Assembly: GCA_024364735.1 (NCBI GenBank)
Contig: JAGFNQ010008723.1
Coordinates: 1-64,000 of the forward strand
DNA: 64,000 nucleotides
Reading direction: 5' to 3'
From: Boesenbergia rotunda
Lineage: Eukaryota; Streptophyta; Magnoliopsida; Zingiberales; Zingiberaceae
The position numbers were made by a program, and so were the translations under genes. The notes beneath the pieces are model-generated. The model saw nothing but the letters and a program-made list of their open reading frames with translations, was not told the DNA's origin and did not search any database. The number at the start of each line of letters is the position of its first letter. Position 1 is the first letter of the stretch. Shown piece after piece: positions 22,655 to 34,693 of this stretch.

Positions 22655-23074
22655 GGGCCCTCGACCCCAGGCTTCAAGACAAGACTTCGAATCAACGCTT
22701 CTACGCTCTTCTACTCTCGCGCCTTGCTCCGGAAACTGCCCAACTCGAGCCGACGACGTCCCGCTGCTCCGGAAAAAGTCAACCAACAATTGGACGTCGG
22801 TAAAAGAAGAGCCTTTTTAATTATTAAAGTTTACTGTGCTATATTTGTAAATCAATCTTTGTAAACTATTTTTGCGCCTCATATAGAATTGCCCAAAGTA
22901 AACGATCAACGATCGTGGGCCTTGGAGTAGGAGTCGACCTAGGCTCCGAACCAAGTAAAAAATTACTGTGTTCGCGTGTTTGTTTTTATCTTCCGCTGTG
23001 CAATTGCTCTTTCCCTAAATCCGAACATTTTCTGATATTCACCCCCCCCCTCTATCGGCTCTCTCGATCCAACA

Positions 23075-24257
23075 GCAACTAGCGAAGGGCTGCTAGTCAT
23101 CAAAGACCTGGCGAAGGACTGCTGGGCACCTAGTGAAGGGCTGCTAGGAGTTAAAGACCTAGCGAAGGACTGCTAGGCACCAAGCGAAGGACTGCTTGGA
23201 ACCAAAGACCTGGCGAAGGACTGCTAGGCACTAGGCAAAGGACTGCTTGGTACTGAAGACCTGGCGAAGGATTGCTGGGCACCAGGCGAAGGACAGCTTG
23301 GTCACGAAGACCTGGCGAAGGACTGCTAGGCACCTTGCGAAGGACTGCTGGACAAAAGTCCAACCGGAGGAGCCGGTTGGAAATAGGTAAATTCTCCTGA
23401 GAGGACTAGGTAAGGACGTGTTCCCCGTTGAGGGAATAGTAGGCGTCGGTTCAACCTAGGGCTCCATTTTGGAGACCCAAAGTCAGAACCAAGACAGCTA
23501 CGGTTGTAAGACTCACTAACATACTTGCTTTATCATGTTTGGTACTAACCCTGGATGCAGGATCGAAGGAACAAGTTTCTGCAGCTCAGAACGCCTCAAA
23601 GGAGAGAGGCAGCAGCTGTATTGGACGCCCGGGAGGTCCCGGGCGCCCTAGGACTGCTTGTCTTGTGTTTGTATATCATGCAGGTACCTAGAATTAGAGG
23701 CAAAGCAGGCAAACAAACACACAAAATAGCTGGAAGGCTGCTCCTGGGCACCTGAATGGATACAGACGCCCAAGAGCATTCAGGCAACCTGGATGCCAGG
23801 CGCCTGAATGAATCAGATGCCTAATAAGCTCCTGGGTGTCCTGGATGAAGGTTTTATCAGCTTCGTGAAGTTCGCGATTTGGATGGATTTTTTATCGCAA
23901 CTGAGGCGCCCCATAGCAACACAGGCGCCCAATAAGAGGCTATATAAAGGGGTTCGACCCCTAAACTCAGAACACCAATCACAATGACATTCTAAGCATT
24001 CTGTGTATTAAGAAAAAGTGATAGAGACGAAGCTCTACGACCAAGGAGGCTCCAGGAGGAAGTGCGCGGCACTTCGGAGTTCTGATCGGCCAGGATCGTC
24101 GACTCTTGTTTGGTTTGAGTTTATTTTACGAAGTTAATTTTTTGTTATATCTTGTGCTTGTAACTCAATTGTAAGATGGGTTTCTCCGCCTCCAGAAAGT
24201 CCGGAAAGGAGACCATTAGTGAACGGGTGCTTCCCGTGCTTAGGCCATGGACGTACT
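23075..24257 (+). repeat. E4 5' LTR, left part, chimeric
   Basis: Positions 23075 to about 23655 match E3/E5-type U3 (hairpin array, CCAACCGG stem, GCAGGATCGAAGGAAC linker). From about 23656 (GTCTTGTGTTTGTATATC) it matches the E4 3' LTR at 41340 onward, including the GGCTATATAAAGGGG TATA region near 23938. It is cut at 24257 by E5 and resumes at 35781 after the GTACT duplication. Confidence 0.78.
23079..23380 (+). repeat. hairpin array in chimeric E4 LTR (about 11 units)
   Basis: Units carry stems such as CCTAGC/GCTAGG, CCAAGC/GCTTGG and CCTGGC/GCTAGG (one wobble). The array closes with the 8-bp hairpin CCAACCGG-aggag-CCGGTTGG at 23360-23380. Confidence 0.83.
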
Positions 24258-25840
24258 TGTTGGTGCAGGAAGCACCATATCGAACCTTGTTTTGATATTG
24301 GCAAAGGATTCAAAGTTAAGTTTATTTATGATCTAATAAAGTTACTTGAGTGTGCAGAAAAAAGTCCTAGCGAAGGGCTGCTAGGCACCTGGCGAAGGGC
24401 TGCCAGGAAACAAAGTCCTAGCGAAGGACTGCTAGGCACCTGGCGAAGGAATGTCATGATACAAAGTCCTAGCGAAGGGCTGCTAGGCACCTGGCGAAGG
24501 AATGCCAGGATACAAAGTCCTAGCGAAGAGCTGCTAGGCACCTGGTGAAGGAATGTCAGGATACAAAGCCCTAGCGAAGGGCTGCTAGGCACCTGGCGAA
24601 GGAATGCCAGGATACAAAGCCCTAGCGAAGGACTGCTAGGCACCTGGTGAAGGAATGCCAGGATATAAAGACCTAGCGAAGGACTGGTAGGCACCAGGCG
24701 AAGGACAGCTTGGAACCGAAGACCTGGCGAAGGACTGCTAGGCACCAGGCGAAGGACTGCCTGGTACTAAAGACCTGGCGAAGGACAACCAGGCACCTGG
24801 CGAAGGACTGCTGGGCATATGTCCAACCGGAGGAGCCGGTTGGCATCAGGTAAATTCTCCCGAGAGGAGTAGGTGAGGACGCGTTCCCCGCTGAGAGAAC
24901 AGTAGGCGTCGGTTCGACCTAGCGTTCCATTTTGGATACCCAAAGTCAGAACCAAGACAGCTAAGGCTATATAAAATTAATATAATATTGCTCTATGTTG
25001 ATTTGGACTAACCCTGGATGCAGGACCGAAGGAACGAGTGTCTGCAGCTCAGAGAGCCTCAAAGGAGTGAGGCAGAAGCTGAGTACGGCGCCCGGAGTGT
25101 CCCGGGCGCCCCCAAGGTGAACACAAAACAAAGTAAAGCAAAATGAGCTTTGGCAGTTTATGGGCAGGGCGCCCCCGTGCTCCTGGGCGCCCCAGATGGT
25201 CCGGGTGCCCCCAGTTAAAGCTAACGAAGCAGAACCCACCGAAGCCAACGGATAAGTGGAGAACCGGTCAACCCGGGCGCCCCCAGCGTTCCGGGCGCCC
25301 CCGTCAAAGCCTGATCCCGAGTTTTAAGGGATCAGAGCTGACTGAGAGGGAATCGGATCGGCTGACACGTGGGGGGGCGCCCCCGACGTTCCGGGCGCCC
25401 CCAGGGGTTATAAATAGGCCCTCGACCCCAAGGCTTCCAACAATCACTTCATCCAACGCATTCACGCTCTTCTGCTCCCGCGCTCTACTCCGGAAACCTC
25501 CCGACTCGAGATACAAGCGCCGACGACGTCCTCCTACTCTGAAAAGACAATCCACACTGGACGTCGGTAACGAAGAGCTTTCTTTAAAGTTTACATTACT
25601 ATACTTGTAATTCAATCTTGTAAACTGGTTTTGCGAAAATATAGAATTGGCCGCAGAAAACGGTCAACGACCGTGGGCCTTGGAGTAGGAGCCGACCGCG
25701 ACTCCGAACCAAGTAAAAAACTTGGTGTTTGCGTGTGTTTGTTTTACATTTCTGCTGCGTAATTTCTCTAACTATTAATCCGAACGTTTTACGATATTCA
25801 CCCCCCCCCCCGCCCCTCTATCGTTTCTCTCGATCCAACA
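24258..25840 (+). repeat. E5 5' LTR (1583 bp)
   Basis: Starts TGTTGGTGCAGG, ends GATCCAACA. Contains a long hairpin array, paired GGGCGCCC palindromes (about 25086-25410), CACGTG at 25366-25371, TTATAAATA near 25405, the ACGGTC-AAC-GACCGT hairpin (25660-25674) and a C-tract. Confidence 0.93.
24366..24843 (+). repeat. hairpin array, E5 5' LTR (about 18 units)
   Basis: Units alternate mostly as CCTAGC/GCTAGG then CCTGGC/GCCAGG, giving a ~51-nt period of two hairpins. Near the right end stems switch to CCAGGC/GCCTGG and CCAGGC/GCTTGG. The array closes with CCAACCGG-aggag-CCGGTTGG (24823-24843). Confidence 0.87.
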
Positions 25841-25842
25841 AG

Positions 25843-25890
25843 TGGTATCAGAGCGGGGAAGCTCAAATTTGGTGCAACCACCAATTTGAG
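25843..25890 (+). other. E5 primer-binding site and adjacent hairpin
   Basis: TGGTATCAGAGC at 25843-25854, then CTCAAATTTGGTG / CACCAATTTGAG around CAAC at 25862-25890. Confidence 0.85.
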
Positions 25891-26376
25891 ATTTATTTTC
25901 GGATTTATGAAATTTTTCATTTCATTTCTTTTCTTTTTGTTAATCGAGATTGGTGCAACGCCACTCGATCTTTTTCGCTTTTTATTTTCAAATAAATAAT
26001 ATCTGTGAGTGAATTTTACGCCTTTTTCAATTTTGAATTCTCATTTTTTCACCACAATTTAGAATTGTTAAAACGATCATTTTTTGAAAATTTGTCATAA
26101 ATTTATATTATTATTATTTTAATATTTTTTCTCGTAATTCGTGCCACCTTAATTCGAGCAACTATTTTTTTACTCCTATTTTTTTTATTATTAATCAGAA
26201 TATTTATTTTCTAAAAATTTATCTCAAAAGCTTTTATTATTATTTTATTATTCTGCCTCGAAATTCGTGCAATATTTTTTATTGGGCTATTTTTTCTCTC
26301 TCTTCCGCACTACTAATCCAAGACCAAGTCTTGGTACATTTCTATTCTTTCTCTTTGTGTGCAAGAATTATCCTTA

Positions 26377-27260
26377 ATGGCCAATCAAGAATGGAACAGT
26401 GTTCGTCCGCCTCTATTCTCTGGCGAGAACTTCAGAACCTGGAAGGGGCTAATGGAATCCCACCTAAAGGCCTATCTAGAGCTATGGATGATAATCCAAA
26501 CGGGGTTTACAGTACCTACAGAAGATGGAATGTCGATCGCCTGGGATAAATTGGACGAACCAACTCTGAGGAAGATTGAGACAGATGCAAAGGCGACTGC
26601 AATCCTACAATGTGGCCTAACCAAGGAGCAACTCGAACTAGTAGGTCCATTCAGATGTGCGAGAGAAATTTGGGAAAAATTGATTAACCTTCATCAAGAG
26701 AACTCAGAAGACGAAGAAGATCAAGTAAGCTGTCTTGCACTCTCGGTCCAAGCACAAACAGCCGAGTCAGAGTCTGAACACTAATTCGAGCCAGAGTCAG
26801 AAGACAAAGTGACTGAGACAAAAATGGTAACCAATTTTGAATTTGTTCTAGAATTACAAGTATTTAATCAGACTGATACTGCAGTGGTCGAGGAAGGTAT
26901 AATTTTCATTGCAGGAAAACTCCAAGAGAAATGCAAAAGAGGCCTCAACCAGTACCTGAGTCCGACTCAGACTCAGAATCTGACGACGAAGGAAGGGATC
27001 CTTGGAAACTGGTCTGCTTGGCTCGCGACCACTACAAAATGCCAAAGAAACAATCAAGCAAAAGAGAGATGGCTAGAATCAAGGGGGAGATTCCCAACTG
27101 GGAATCAAAAGGTAAATTTACAGTATTTAAAAATCCAATATTTACCTTGAATAACATGATTAATTCGTATAAATTAGTTAAGGTCAATACGTTAGAAAAC
27201 TTAATTCACAACCATGCTAATCTTAAAAACCCAGAATTTTATTTCGATTATGATGTAACT
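26377..27260 (+). pseudogene. E5 gag-like pseudogene
   Basis: ATG at 26377 (MANQEWNSVRPPLFSGENF) begins a SIRE-type gag N-terminus of ~110 residues. The gag core and the zinc knuckle are absent and the acidic insert follows directly (NSEDEEDQVSCLALSVQAQ). A TAA at 26782-26784 stops the frame, and a frameshift near 26925 moves the rest (RPQPVPESDSDSESDDEGRD, then LARDHYKMPKK and the tail ending YFDYDVT) to another frame. E2, E3 and E5 share this same rearranged layout, so it predates their spread. Confidence 0.8.
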
Positions 27261-27323
27261 TAGATCATTTTTATCGTGTTTGCTTTAATTGAATGTTGCT
27301 TTTATTTTATTATTTTTTTGGAT

Positions 27324-27640
27324 TAGGATTGGTTAGATTAAGGACAAACAATTAACTGAAATTTGAACAATAGAGTATTGGGTGGCGGTGAGATGATAGT
27401 ACATTAGGGAAGTCTTTTCTAATAAGGTCAAGTATACACTACTTGGTCTCTTTAGACTGGTGAAACTAGCCAAAGCTACCGATCTAAGACCCAAACTAGT
27501 TAGACCAGAATTTACCAAAAAGTAATTTTGAAGATGAAATTTCACTAAAAGGCTTTGTCTAGGAAAGGGTTGATGATCCAATAAGGCTATGGCCAAAGAA
27601 GGCCTTGTGCCTCGCCAAGACCTGGAAGCTAATTTTTGAA
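27324..27640 (+). other. conserved non-coding block, E5 copy
   Basis: Collinear with the other copies; retains the GTCAAGTATACACTACTTGG segment also seen in E4 and E7 in varied form. Confidence 0.7.
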
Positions 27641-27897
27641 ATTCAAATTCAATTTACTCTTTGTTAAATTCGAATCTAACACAAATTTTCAGTTAATCTT
27701 AGATTCAAATATTCTTTTTCAAAATAAATTCAAAACTAATTATTTTCAAAAATTAATTTAACCTTTTAAAATTAACCATGTTTTTTTTCAAACTTAAAAT
27801 TTTCATTTTTGTTAACGCATCTCCCAAAACAGATAAGGATACCTTGTTTTGTCACTTAGAAATGGGTGAGATGCTTAGGACCTAAAAGTTGAGTCCA

Positions 27898-28250
27898 ACC
27901 CAACCAACTAAATCAATTAAATTCAATTAAATCTTAATTAATTCAATTAAATCTTAATAAAATCAATTAAATTCAATTAAATCTTAATTAATTCAATTAA
28001 ATTCAATTAAATCTTAATAAAATCAATTAAATTCAATCAAATCTTAATTAATTCAATTAAATCTTAATGAAATCAATTAAATTCAATCAAATCTTAATTA
28101 ATTCAATTAAATTCAATTAAATCTTAATGAAATCAATTAAATTCAATCAAATCTTAATTAATTCAATTAAATTCAATTAAATCTTAATGAAATCAATTAA
28201 ATTCAATCAAATTCAAAATAATTCAATTAAATCAAATTTAGATCAATTAA
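27898..28250 (+). repeat. AT-rich tandem array, E5
   Basis: Units based on AATCAATTAAATTCAATTAA and AATCTTAATTAATTC, roughly 60-bp higher-order period. Word differs from the E2 and E4 arrays. Confidence 0.82.
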
Positions 28251-28642
28251 ATCAAATTTAACATTTTATCTAAGAGTTAATGTTTCAAATCATCGTAATT
28301 AAAATCAAGTTTTTTTTGCTCACTAACCTGAATTTATTTCTTAACATTTATTTCTTTCCTTTACCATTATACAAACATTTCTTTCAAACAATCAATTTAT
28401 TCTTGAAAAATAAGTATGGCAAAAAGTCACCTTAGGGATTACTTAGGATATTTTTTCATGCAGTCCGGGCTTAGATATTTATATATTTTTTTCTTAAAAA
28501 AAACTTCTATTTTTTTGAAAATCACTTCTCCTTTTCAATTCTCTATATTCACTTTTTCAAATAGGAGAATGAAATTATGTTTCAAATCATTAAAACAAAA
28601 TACTTTTTTAAACTTAGTTTTCTTCTCTTTTTATTTGAATCA

Positions 28643-29330
28643 AACCCTAAGACTCAGAGGAGGACTAACTTATGGTCAATAAGCCTCCCAGGACTATGTC
28701 AGGTTTAGGGGGAGTTCAAATTAAAAGAAGAAGTTTAAAAATATTATGTTTTCAAACTATCACTCATGTCTTTCAAATAATCATTTTTTTCGAAATGTTA
28801 ATACTTCAAAATTCATTTTAAGAATTGTGCTTGATTCCCTTTTGATTTTGACAAACCCTAAAGACACAGAGGAAGGTCCACTTCATGACCTACAAGGACT
28901 CCTAGGATGTGTTAAATTTATGGGGAGTCTAAATCTAAAAGAAATTAGTTCTAACAAGTATTCTCCTTGGTAATTATTTTTGAAATTATTAAATAATTCT
29001 TTTGATCTGAACTGAACCCTAAGAACTCAGAGGAAGAATACTTGTGGTCAACAAGCTTCCAAGGACTGTATCAAGTTTAGGGGGAGGTCAACTTAAAAGA
29101 GTTATCAAATATTTCTAAATAATATGTTTCCATACACTATATTTTCAAAATTGTGTCGAAAACATAAGTAATTTATCATACAAAATATTATTATTTTGTT
29201 TTTGTGGCTTATAAAATCATTTTTTTAATACCTTTTGAAATACTATTTGCTTGAGTCTTGAGAATTTCCAAGACACTTAGGAAAATGTCCTTGCAGCTAA
29301 CAAGGTCTCCTAGGATTGTGTCAGACTGGA
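28643..29330 (+). other. four stem-loop modules, E5
   Basis: Modules at 28643-28715, 28853-28927, 29014-29085 and 29260-29330. In the first the stem is GGAGG..CTTAT-ggtca-ATAAG..CCTCC, compensated at two positions relative to GGAAG..CTTGT/ACAAG..CTTCC of the third. Purine tracts TTTAGGGGGAG follow the first and third. Confidence 0.77.
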
Positions 29331-30561
29331 AAAGAAACCAAAGCAAGTAAAGTATTATGTGTTAAAAATAATATTTTTGTAAGTACTTTCAAAAGATAGT
29401 CAAATATGTTAAAAGTACTTATAGTTTTCAAATTCATAATATTTTCAAAGCACTTATGTTTTTAAACTCATGATATTTTTTTAAAAAAACTTATATTTTC
29501 AAAAATGCATAATATCTTTCAAAGTGACTTATGTTTTTCAAAGATACAGATATTTTAAAAGTACTTGCATCTTCCTAAAAATACTTGCATTTTTTTTACT
29601 CAAAACAAGTACACTTATATATTTTTTTTGTTGCTTATCATGCATGGACTCAATGAAATTATACACTTGATTCCAGTTCTATTTTTGAGCATCAATTCTT
29701 CACTCTTTCAAAATTTTATTACTTAGATTTTTGACATTATTCTCTCACTCAAATATTTATGTTTTCAAACCCATAAGCTCTGATACGTAAATTTTAAAGC
29801 TTCTTTAAAAATATATTTTTCAAAAGTTCTTTATTGATATATGGCCAAGAAGAAAAGGGAAATTAAAAATAAAATTCTTCCTTAACCTTTTTTCCCCTTT
29901 TCAAAGATAGTTTATCTTAGAAATGGTCTAAAATATAAGGAGAAGAATTTCATATTAAGGGGGAGAGAAAGAAAAGAGAGAAAGGAAATTTTGTCTAATT
30001 CTCTTTTTCAAAAGGTACATCAAAAATTTCGAATTGTTTCAAAAGTTTTAAGTGCATGTTTTTCTTCTAAGTAAAGTTTGTTTTAGTGAAAAACCTGTCT
30101 AGAATTTTTTTTTAAAGATTTTGTTTTTCAAAATACACAAAGTATTTTCAAGCAAAGTCTTTTAAACAAATTTTCTCCCAATTCTCAAAGTTGAACCATT
30201 TGTTAAGGAAATTTAGCTTCAAAATTTTGCCTAAGTAAAATTCTTTTTGCAAAGCCAAGTAAAAGTTTTGTAACAAAATTTAGGTTTGCATTAACTTTTA
30301 AAAAAAAACTTTACCTTGTTCACCCATGTTTGTTTTTGATATATGTCAAAGGGGGAGGAAAGGTCAAAGTTAAGTGTTAAGTTAAGCATTTTATAATAAT
30401 GATTCAGGGGGAGTATGAGAAAAAAAAATTTTATTCAAATTACATTGGATATAGACTGTTCAGAATTGCTATGTTTTATTGGTCTTAACCTTCTTGCTTA
30501 AACTGTTGTAGTTTCTAACTTAACTTTGAATTGTGTTGCCATAAATCAAAAAGGGGGAGAT
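29331..30561 (+). other. E5 3' non-coding tail with polypurine tract
   Basis: T-rich imperfect repeats, no gene. AAGGGGGAGAG (about 29959) and AAAGGGGGAGG (about 30349) precede the polypurine tract AAAAAGGGGGAGAT at 30549-30561. Confidence 0.65.
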
Positions 30562-30668
30562 TGTTGATGCAGAAGCACCATATCAAATCTTGTTTTGATA
30601 TTGGCAAAGGATTCAAAGTTAAGTTTATTTGTGATCTAATAAAGTTACTTGAGTGTGCAGAAAAAAGT

Positions 30669-31448
30669 CCTAGCGAAGGGCTGCTAGGCACCTGGCGAAG
30701 GGCTGCCAAGAAACAAAGTCCTAGCGAAGAACTGCTAGGCACATGGAGAAGGAATGCCAGGATACAAAGTCCTAGCGAAGGGTTGCTAGCACCTGGCGAA
30801 GGAATGTCAGGATACAAAGTCCTAGCGAAGGACTGCTAGGCATCTGGCGAAGGAATGCCAGGATACAAAGTCCTAGCGAAGGGCTGCTAGGCACCTGGCG
30901 AAGGAATGTCAGGATACAAAGCCCTAGTGAATGACTGCTAGGCACCTGGCGAAGGAATGCCAGGATACAAAGCCTTAACAAAGGACTGCTAGGCACCTGG
31001 CGAAGGAATGCCAGGATATAAAGACCTAGCGAAGGACTACTAGGCACAGGTGAAGGACAACTTGGAACCGAAGACCTGGCGAAGGACTGCTAGAAGGAAT
31101 GCCAGAATACAAAGTCCTAGCGAAGGGCTGCTAGGTACCTGGCAAAGGAATGTCAGGATACAAAGTCCTAGCAAAGGACTGCTAGGCATCTGGCGAAGGA
31201 ATACCAGGATACAAAGTCTTAGCGAAGAGCTGCTAAGCACCTGGCGAAGGAATGTCAGGATACAAAGCCCTAGCGAAGGACTGCTAGGCACCTGGTGAAG
31301 GAATGCTAAGATACAAAGCCCTAGCAAAGGACTGCTAGGCACCTGGCGAAGGAATGCCAGGATATAAAGACCTAGCGAAGGACTGCTAGGCACCAGGCGA
31401 AGGACAGCTTGGAACCGAAGACCTGGCGAAGGACTGCTAGGCACCAGG
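30669..31448 (+). repeat. hairpin array, E5 3' LTR (about 30 units before L2)
   Basis: Part of the array has been internally duplicated compared with the 5' LTR. One unit near 31216 has CTTAGC/GCTAAG, changed at both sides of the same base pair. Three more units (34694-34770) and a mutated terminal stem (34772-34792) lie beyond L2. Confidence 0.85.
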
Positions 31449-34400
31449 TGTAACGACCCAGAAAATTCTCTCAATATTTTCTTTAAAATATTGATCATGT
31501 CTAGATAATTTTCCGAAGGACCTAGAGATATTAGTACAAACCTTAGCCTAGAAATCCATGATTTTCTCATTTAAATTGAGAAACTAAGTACTAATGGGCC
31601 TTATATGGGCTTTCTAGTACCATGATTATTGGTAGATTTTAGGAAAAAATTAATATAAATATAAATGGATTTTTATTTGGAATATTAGCATAATTATGAG
31701 GGATTTTTGGGGAATTTTCGGAAATAATAGAAAATAAAATAAAATAAAAATAAAGTGCATGCACCAAGGATTGATCCTTGGACCTCTGGTACCACCATGC
31801 ATGCACTAACCAATTCACCTAGCGAGGGAGTGCTATGAGGGAATGAAGTGGATTTTAGTTAAGGCTTGGGAAAATGAAGAGTCATCAAGGGAAGAGACAC
31901 CATGACTCTTCACTTACCCTCCTTAATGTAGTATAAAGGAATGAGGGAGGTGGCATGGGAGTTACTTTTCTTCCTTCATCTACAAGCCACTCTTCTTCCT
32001 CCTCCTTCCTCCCTCTAGCCGAATCCCACAAGTGGGGTTTTCCCTTGGAAAAGTTCCACAAGAAGGCCTCATCTTCAAGATCTAAAGGTTTCACAAGGCT
32101 ACAAGGGCTAGGGGTGACCTAAGGTCTAAGGAGTTCTTTTGGTTCTCTATATTCAAGGTGAAAAATCAAGAAAACCCAAGGTAAGACTCCCTCACCTGTG
32201 GTATGATAGTTCCCCTTGATGTTTATCATATTATGAAGTTTCGCTTAGGTTTTATGTTGAGAAAAACCCATGATCTTGGCCATTGAACTTTCGGCCACTA
32301 TGTGTTTGGGTTCAAAAATGATGTTAAAAATATCTCTCATGTTTTCTAATGTATTCTCATGATGAATATAGAATAGAAGATAATTTTGGGAAATTTGTAG
32401 GGTACCCTAAGACCCTTTAGGGTTTGGGACCTTCACCATGATTCCATGGTTAGGATTGGACCTAACCCTCCAAGTATGTATCTTGTGTATCTTCATGATA
32501 CAAGAGAGGTTGAGGGTGATTTATGTGAATTTTCACAAGGCTTTATAACCCTAAGGGTTTCGGCCAAGAAGGGTTCTAGGGCAAGGAGTTAAGGTTTTCT
32601 TCAAGTAGGGGTTCCAAAGGCCCCTATGGTATGGTATGGTTGGTGTTTAATATTTGATTGGGAATTTTATGGAATTTTTCCATGCACCCATGGCCTTGTA
32701 AGGTTTCGGCCAACCCTAAGAAGTAGGGCTAAAGGTTAGGGTTAACCCTAATCATGAGCTCTAATGGCTTCCTATGGCCTTATAGGTAATGTATGGTTGT
32801 TTCTTTACCTTATGCTACCTTACATGTTATTTGAATGATGGAACCCTTCCTTGCAAGTTTCGGCCAAGCAATGTAAATAGGGTTTAGGTGGAGTTAGGGT
32901 TTGAAGGATGATGGTTTATGGCTCATTATGGTGTATATATATAAGTTCAAGCATGTGGTAGAAATTATGTTACCTATAACCCTAACCTTAGGTACTATGT
33001 TACATGTTTGTATGTTCATGTTAGATGTCATGCTTAATAGGGTTTATTCATGAATGTCTTATGTTCTATGTCATGCGCTTAGATAGTATGTAACAGGTTT
33101 ATAGAAGTCCCACCTATGCATGCTTGTGATAGATACTATACTTATGTATGAAATGCAATGCTTACCTTATGTATCATGATCATACAAGCTCTATGGAATA
33201 GGATGATGGTCTAAGTAGACATGTCATGTTTAATGAATATAATGAAATGCTTACCTTATATGTCATGATCATGCAAGCACTATGAACAAGAATGATGTTT
33301 TATGTAAGCATGCCATGTTTATGAATAAAGATGCATGCCATGTTTTATGAATGAAGATAATGCTCATGTCTTTAAGGCATCATGATGCTATGCATTAAGT
33401 ATGAACCATGGAAAGTCAAGTATGCTCTATGTCATGCTTCATGTAACAAAGCTATGCTATGTCTAAGTATGCTATGAATGTCTTATGAATGATGAAGCAT
33501 GTAAAGTTATTTTACTTTATGAATGGGCTTGTACCGGACCGAAGTATGGGTCCAAGTGATGGGCACCTTAAGAACGCCCCGGTTCTGGACTACCGACTAT
33601 GCTGTCCACGGTTCTAGGACTACCGAAGCTGTCCAACAGGGATGAGCACCTTAAGAACGCCCCGGTCCTAGGACTACCGTAGCTGTCCTTACCCTAGTAG
33701 GTCGAGACTAGCTACCTCGTATTTACTTAGGGATGCGCACATATGATGTATGTATGTGGTACAAGCCGGGGACCCCAATGATGTTATGGTTATGTTTAAG
33801 TATTTAAAAGAAAGTATGATTTTAAATTAAGCATCCTTATGTCTATGCATTCAACCCATGCATTCATTCATGCTATGCATTATGCCATGATAGCGAATAA
33901 TATGCTTATGTTTATGTTAAGAATATGCCCATGTGTTATGTTAAGAATTATGCCATGATAGCAAATGTATGCTCATGATTATGTTTATGTTCATGCTAAA
34001 TTATGATGTCATGATTTTATTTTATGTTCAAGCTAAATTATGATGCCATGATTTTATTTATGTTCATGCTAAATTATGATGCCATGATTTTATTTATGTT
34101 CATGCTAAATTATGATGCCATGATTTTATTTGTGTTCCTGCTAAATTATGATGCCATGATTTTATTTATGTTCATGCTAAGAATGATGCCATGATTGTGT
34201 TTATGGTTATGATAAGAAGTATGCTATGATATGTAGGACTGAAGCATTATGTTTATGTTTATGTTTATGTAACATATGGATTTTTGTGAGTAGGAAAGAG
34301 TCTTACTAAGCCTATGTGCTTATAGTCTTATTTTCCTCATACCGCAGATCAAGCGAGAGAATAATAAGGAAGCAGCAGGAGGGGCAAGAATGTATGTGTG

Positions 34401-34693
34401 TGGTAGTGACTTGGCCAAGGAAATACATAATTACAAGTTTTATGCAAATTTTATGATAGTGTTGTCTAAACAACTTACACTTGCTACTTGTGCGCTTGAT
34501 GGATGAATATGTGACTTTATGATATGATGTTAAGTATGATGTTAAAATGCTAAGTTCCCATGTCATAAAGTTAGCAAGGATAGTTAGGTGCATGTATGTG
34601 TAAGTTTAAGTTATTCCGCTGCCTTATGATGCTCACATGCCCTACCTATGTTAGCGTAACACCGCTTTATGGAAAAAAAAAGCGGGCGTTACA
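31449..34693 (+). mobile_element. L2: solo LTR, Ty3/gypsy chromovirus-like, TSD CCAGG
   Basis: 3245 bp from TGTAACGACCC to GGGCGTTACA, flanked by perfect CCAGG duplications (31444-31448 and 34694-34698). No coding domain, so it is best read as a solo LTR left by LTR-LTR recombination. It contains the GC-rich CCGGTTCTGG block (33530-33720) and a ~37-bp tandem array (about 33985-34180). It sits in the left stem of one array hairpin. Confidence 0.92.

Larger units (their letters stand above)
17107..23074 (+). mobile_element. E3: non-autonomous copia derivative with truncated 5' LTR
   Basis: A partial 5' LTR (17107-17556), PBS, gag-like pseudogene, conserved block, modules, polypurine tract and full 3' LTR (21814-23074) are in order. 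The interior is 4.26 kb and has no protease, integrase or RT motif. The 5' TSD is lost; the 3' flank is GCAAC. Confidence 0.85.
21814..23074 (+). repeat. E3 3' LTR, complete (1261 bp)
   Basis: Starts TGTTGGTGCAGG and ends GATCCAACA. Order: hairpin array, conserved linker (CCTGGATGCAGGACC), paired GGGCGCCC palindromes, CACGTG, TATAAAA, hairpin ACGATC-AAC-GATCGT, then a C-tract (CACCCCCCCCC) before the end. Confidence 0.92.

Noticed and set aside
22232..22789. Pro/Ala/Gly-rich ORFs over the GGGCGCCC regions of LTRs (also 25143-25610, 35109-35366, 54633-55067)
   Set aside because: GC-rich promoter repeats are open by composition on both strands; positions match U3-R of LTRs.
24219..24548. ORFs rich in SPSEGLLGTWRR repeats (also 30531-30839, 31050-31298, 54583-54876 and minus-strand versions)
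   Set aside because: They are read-through of the LTR hairpin arrays in whichever frame is open; unit changes preserve stem pairing, not protein sequence.
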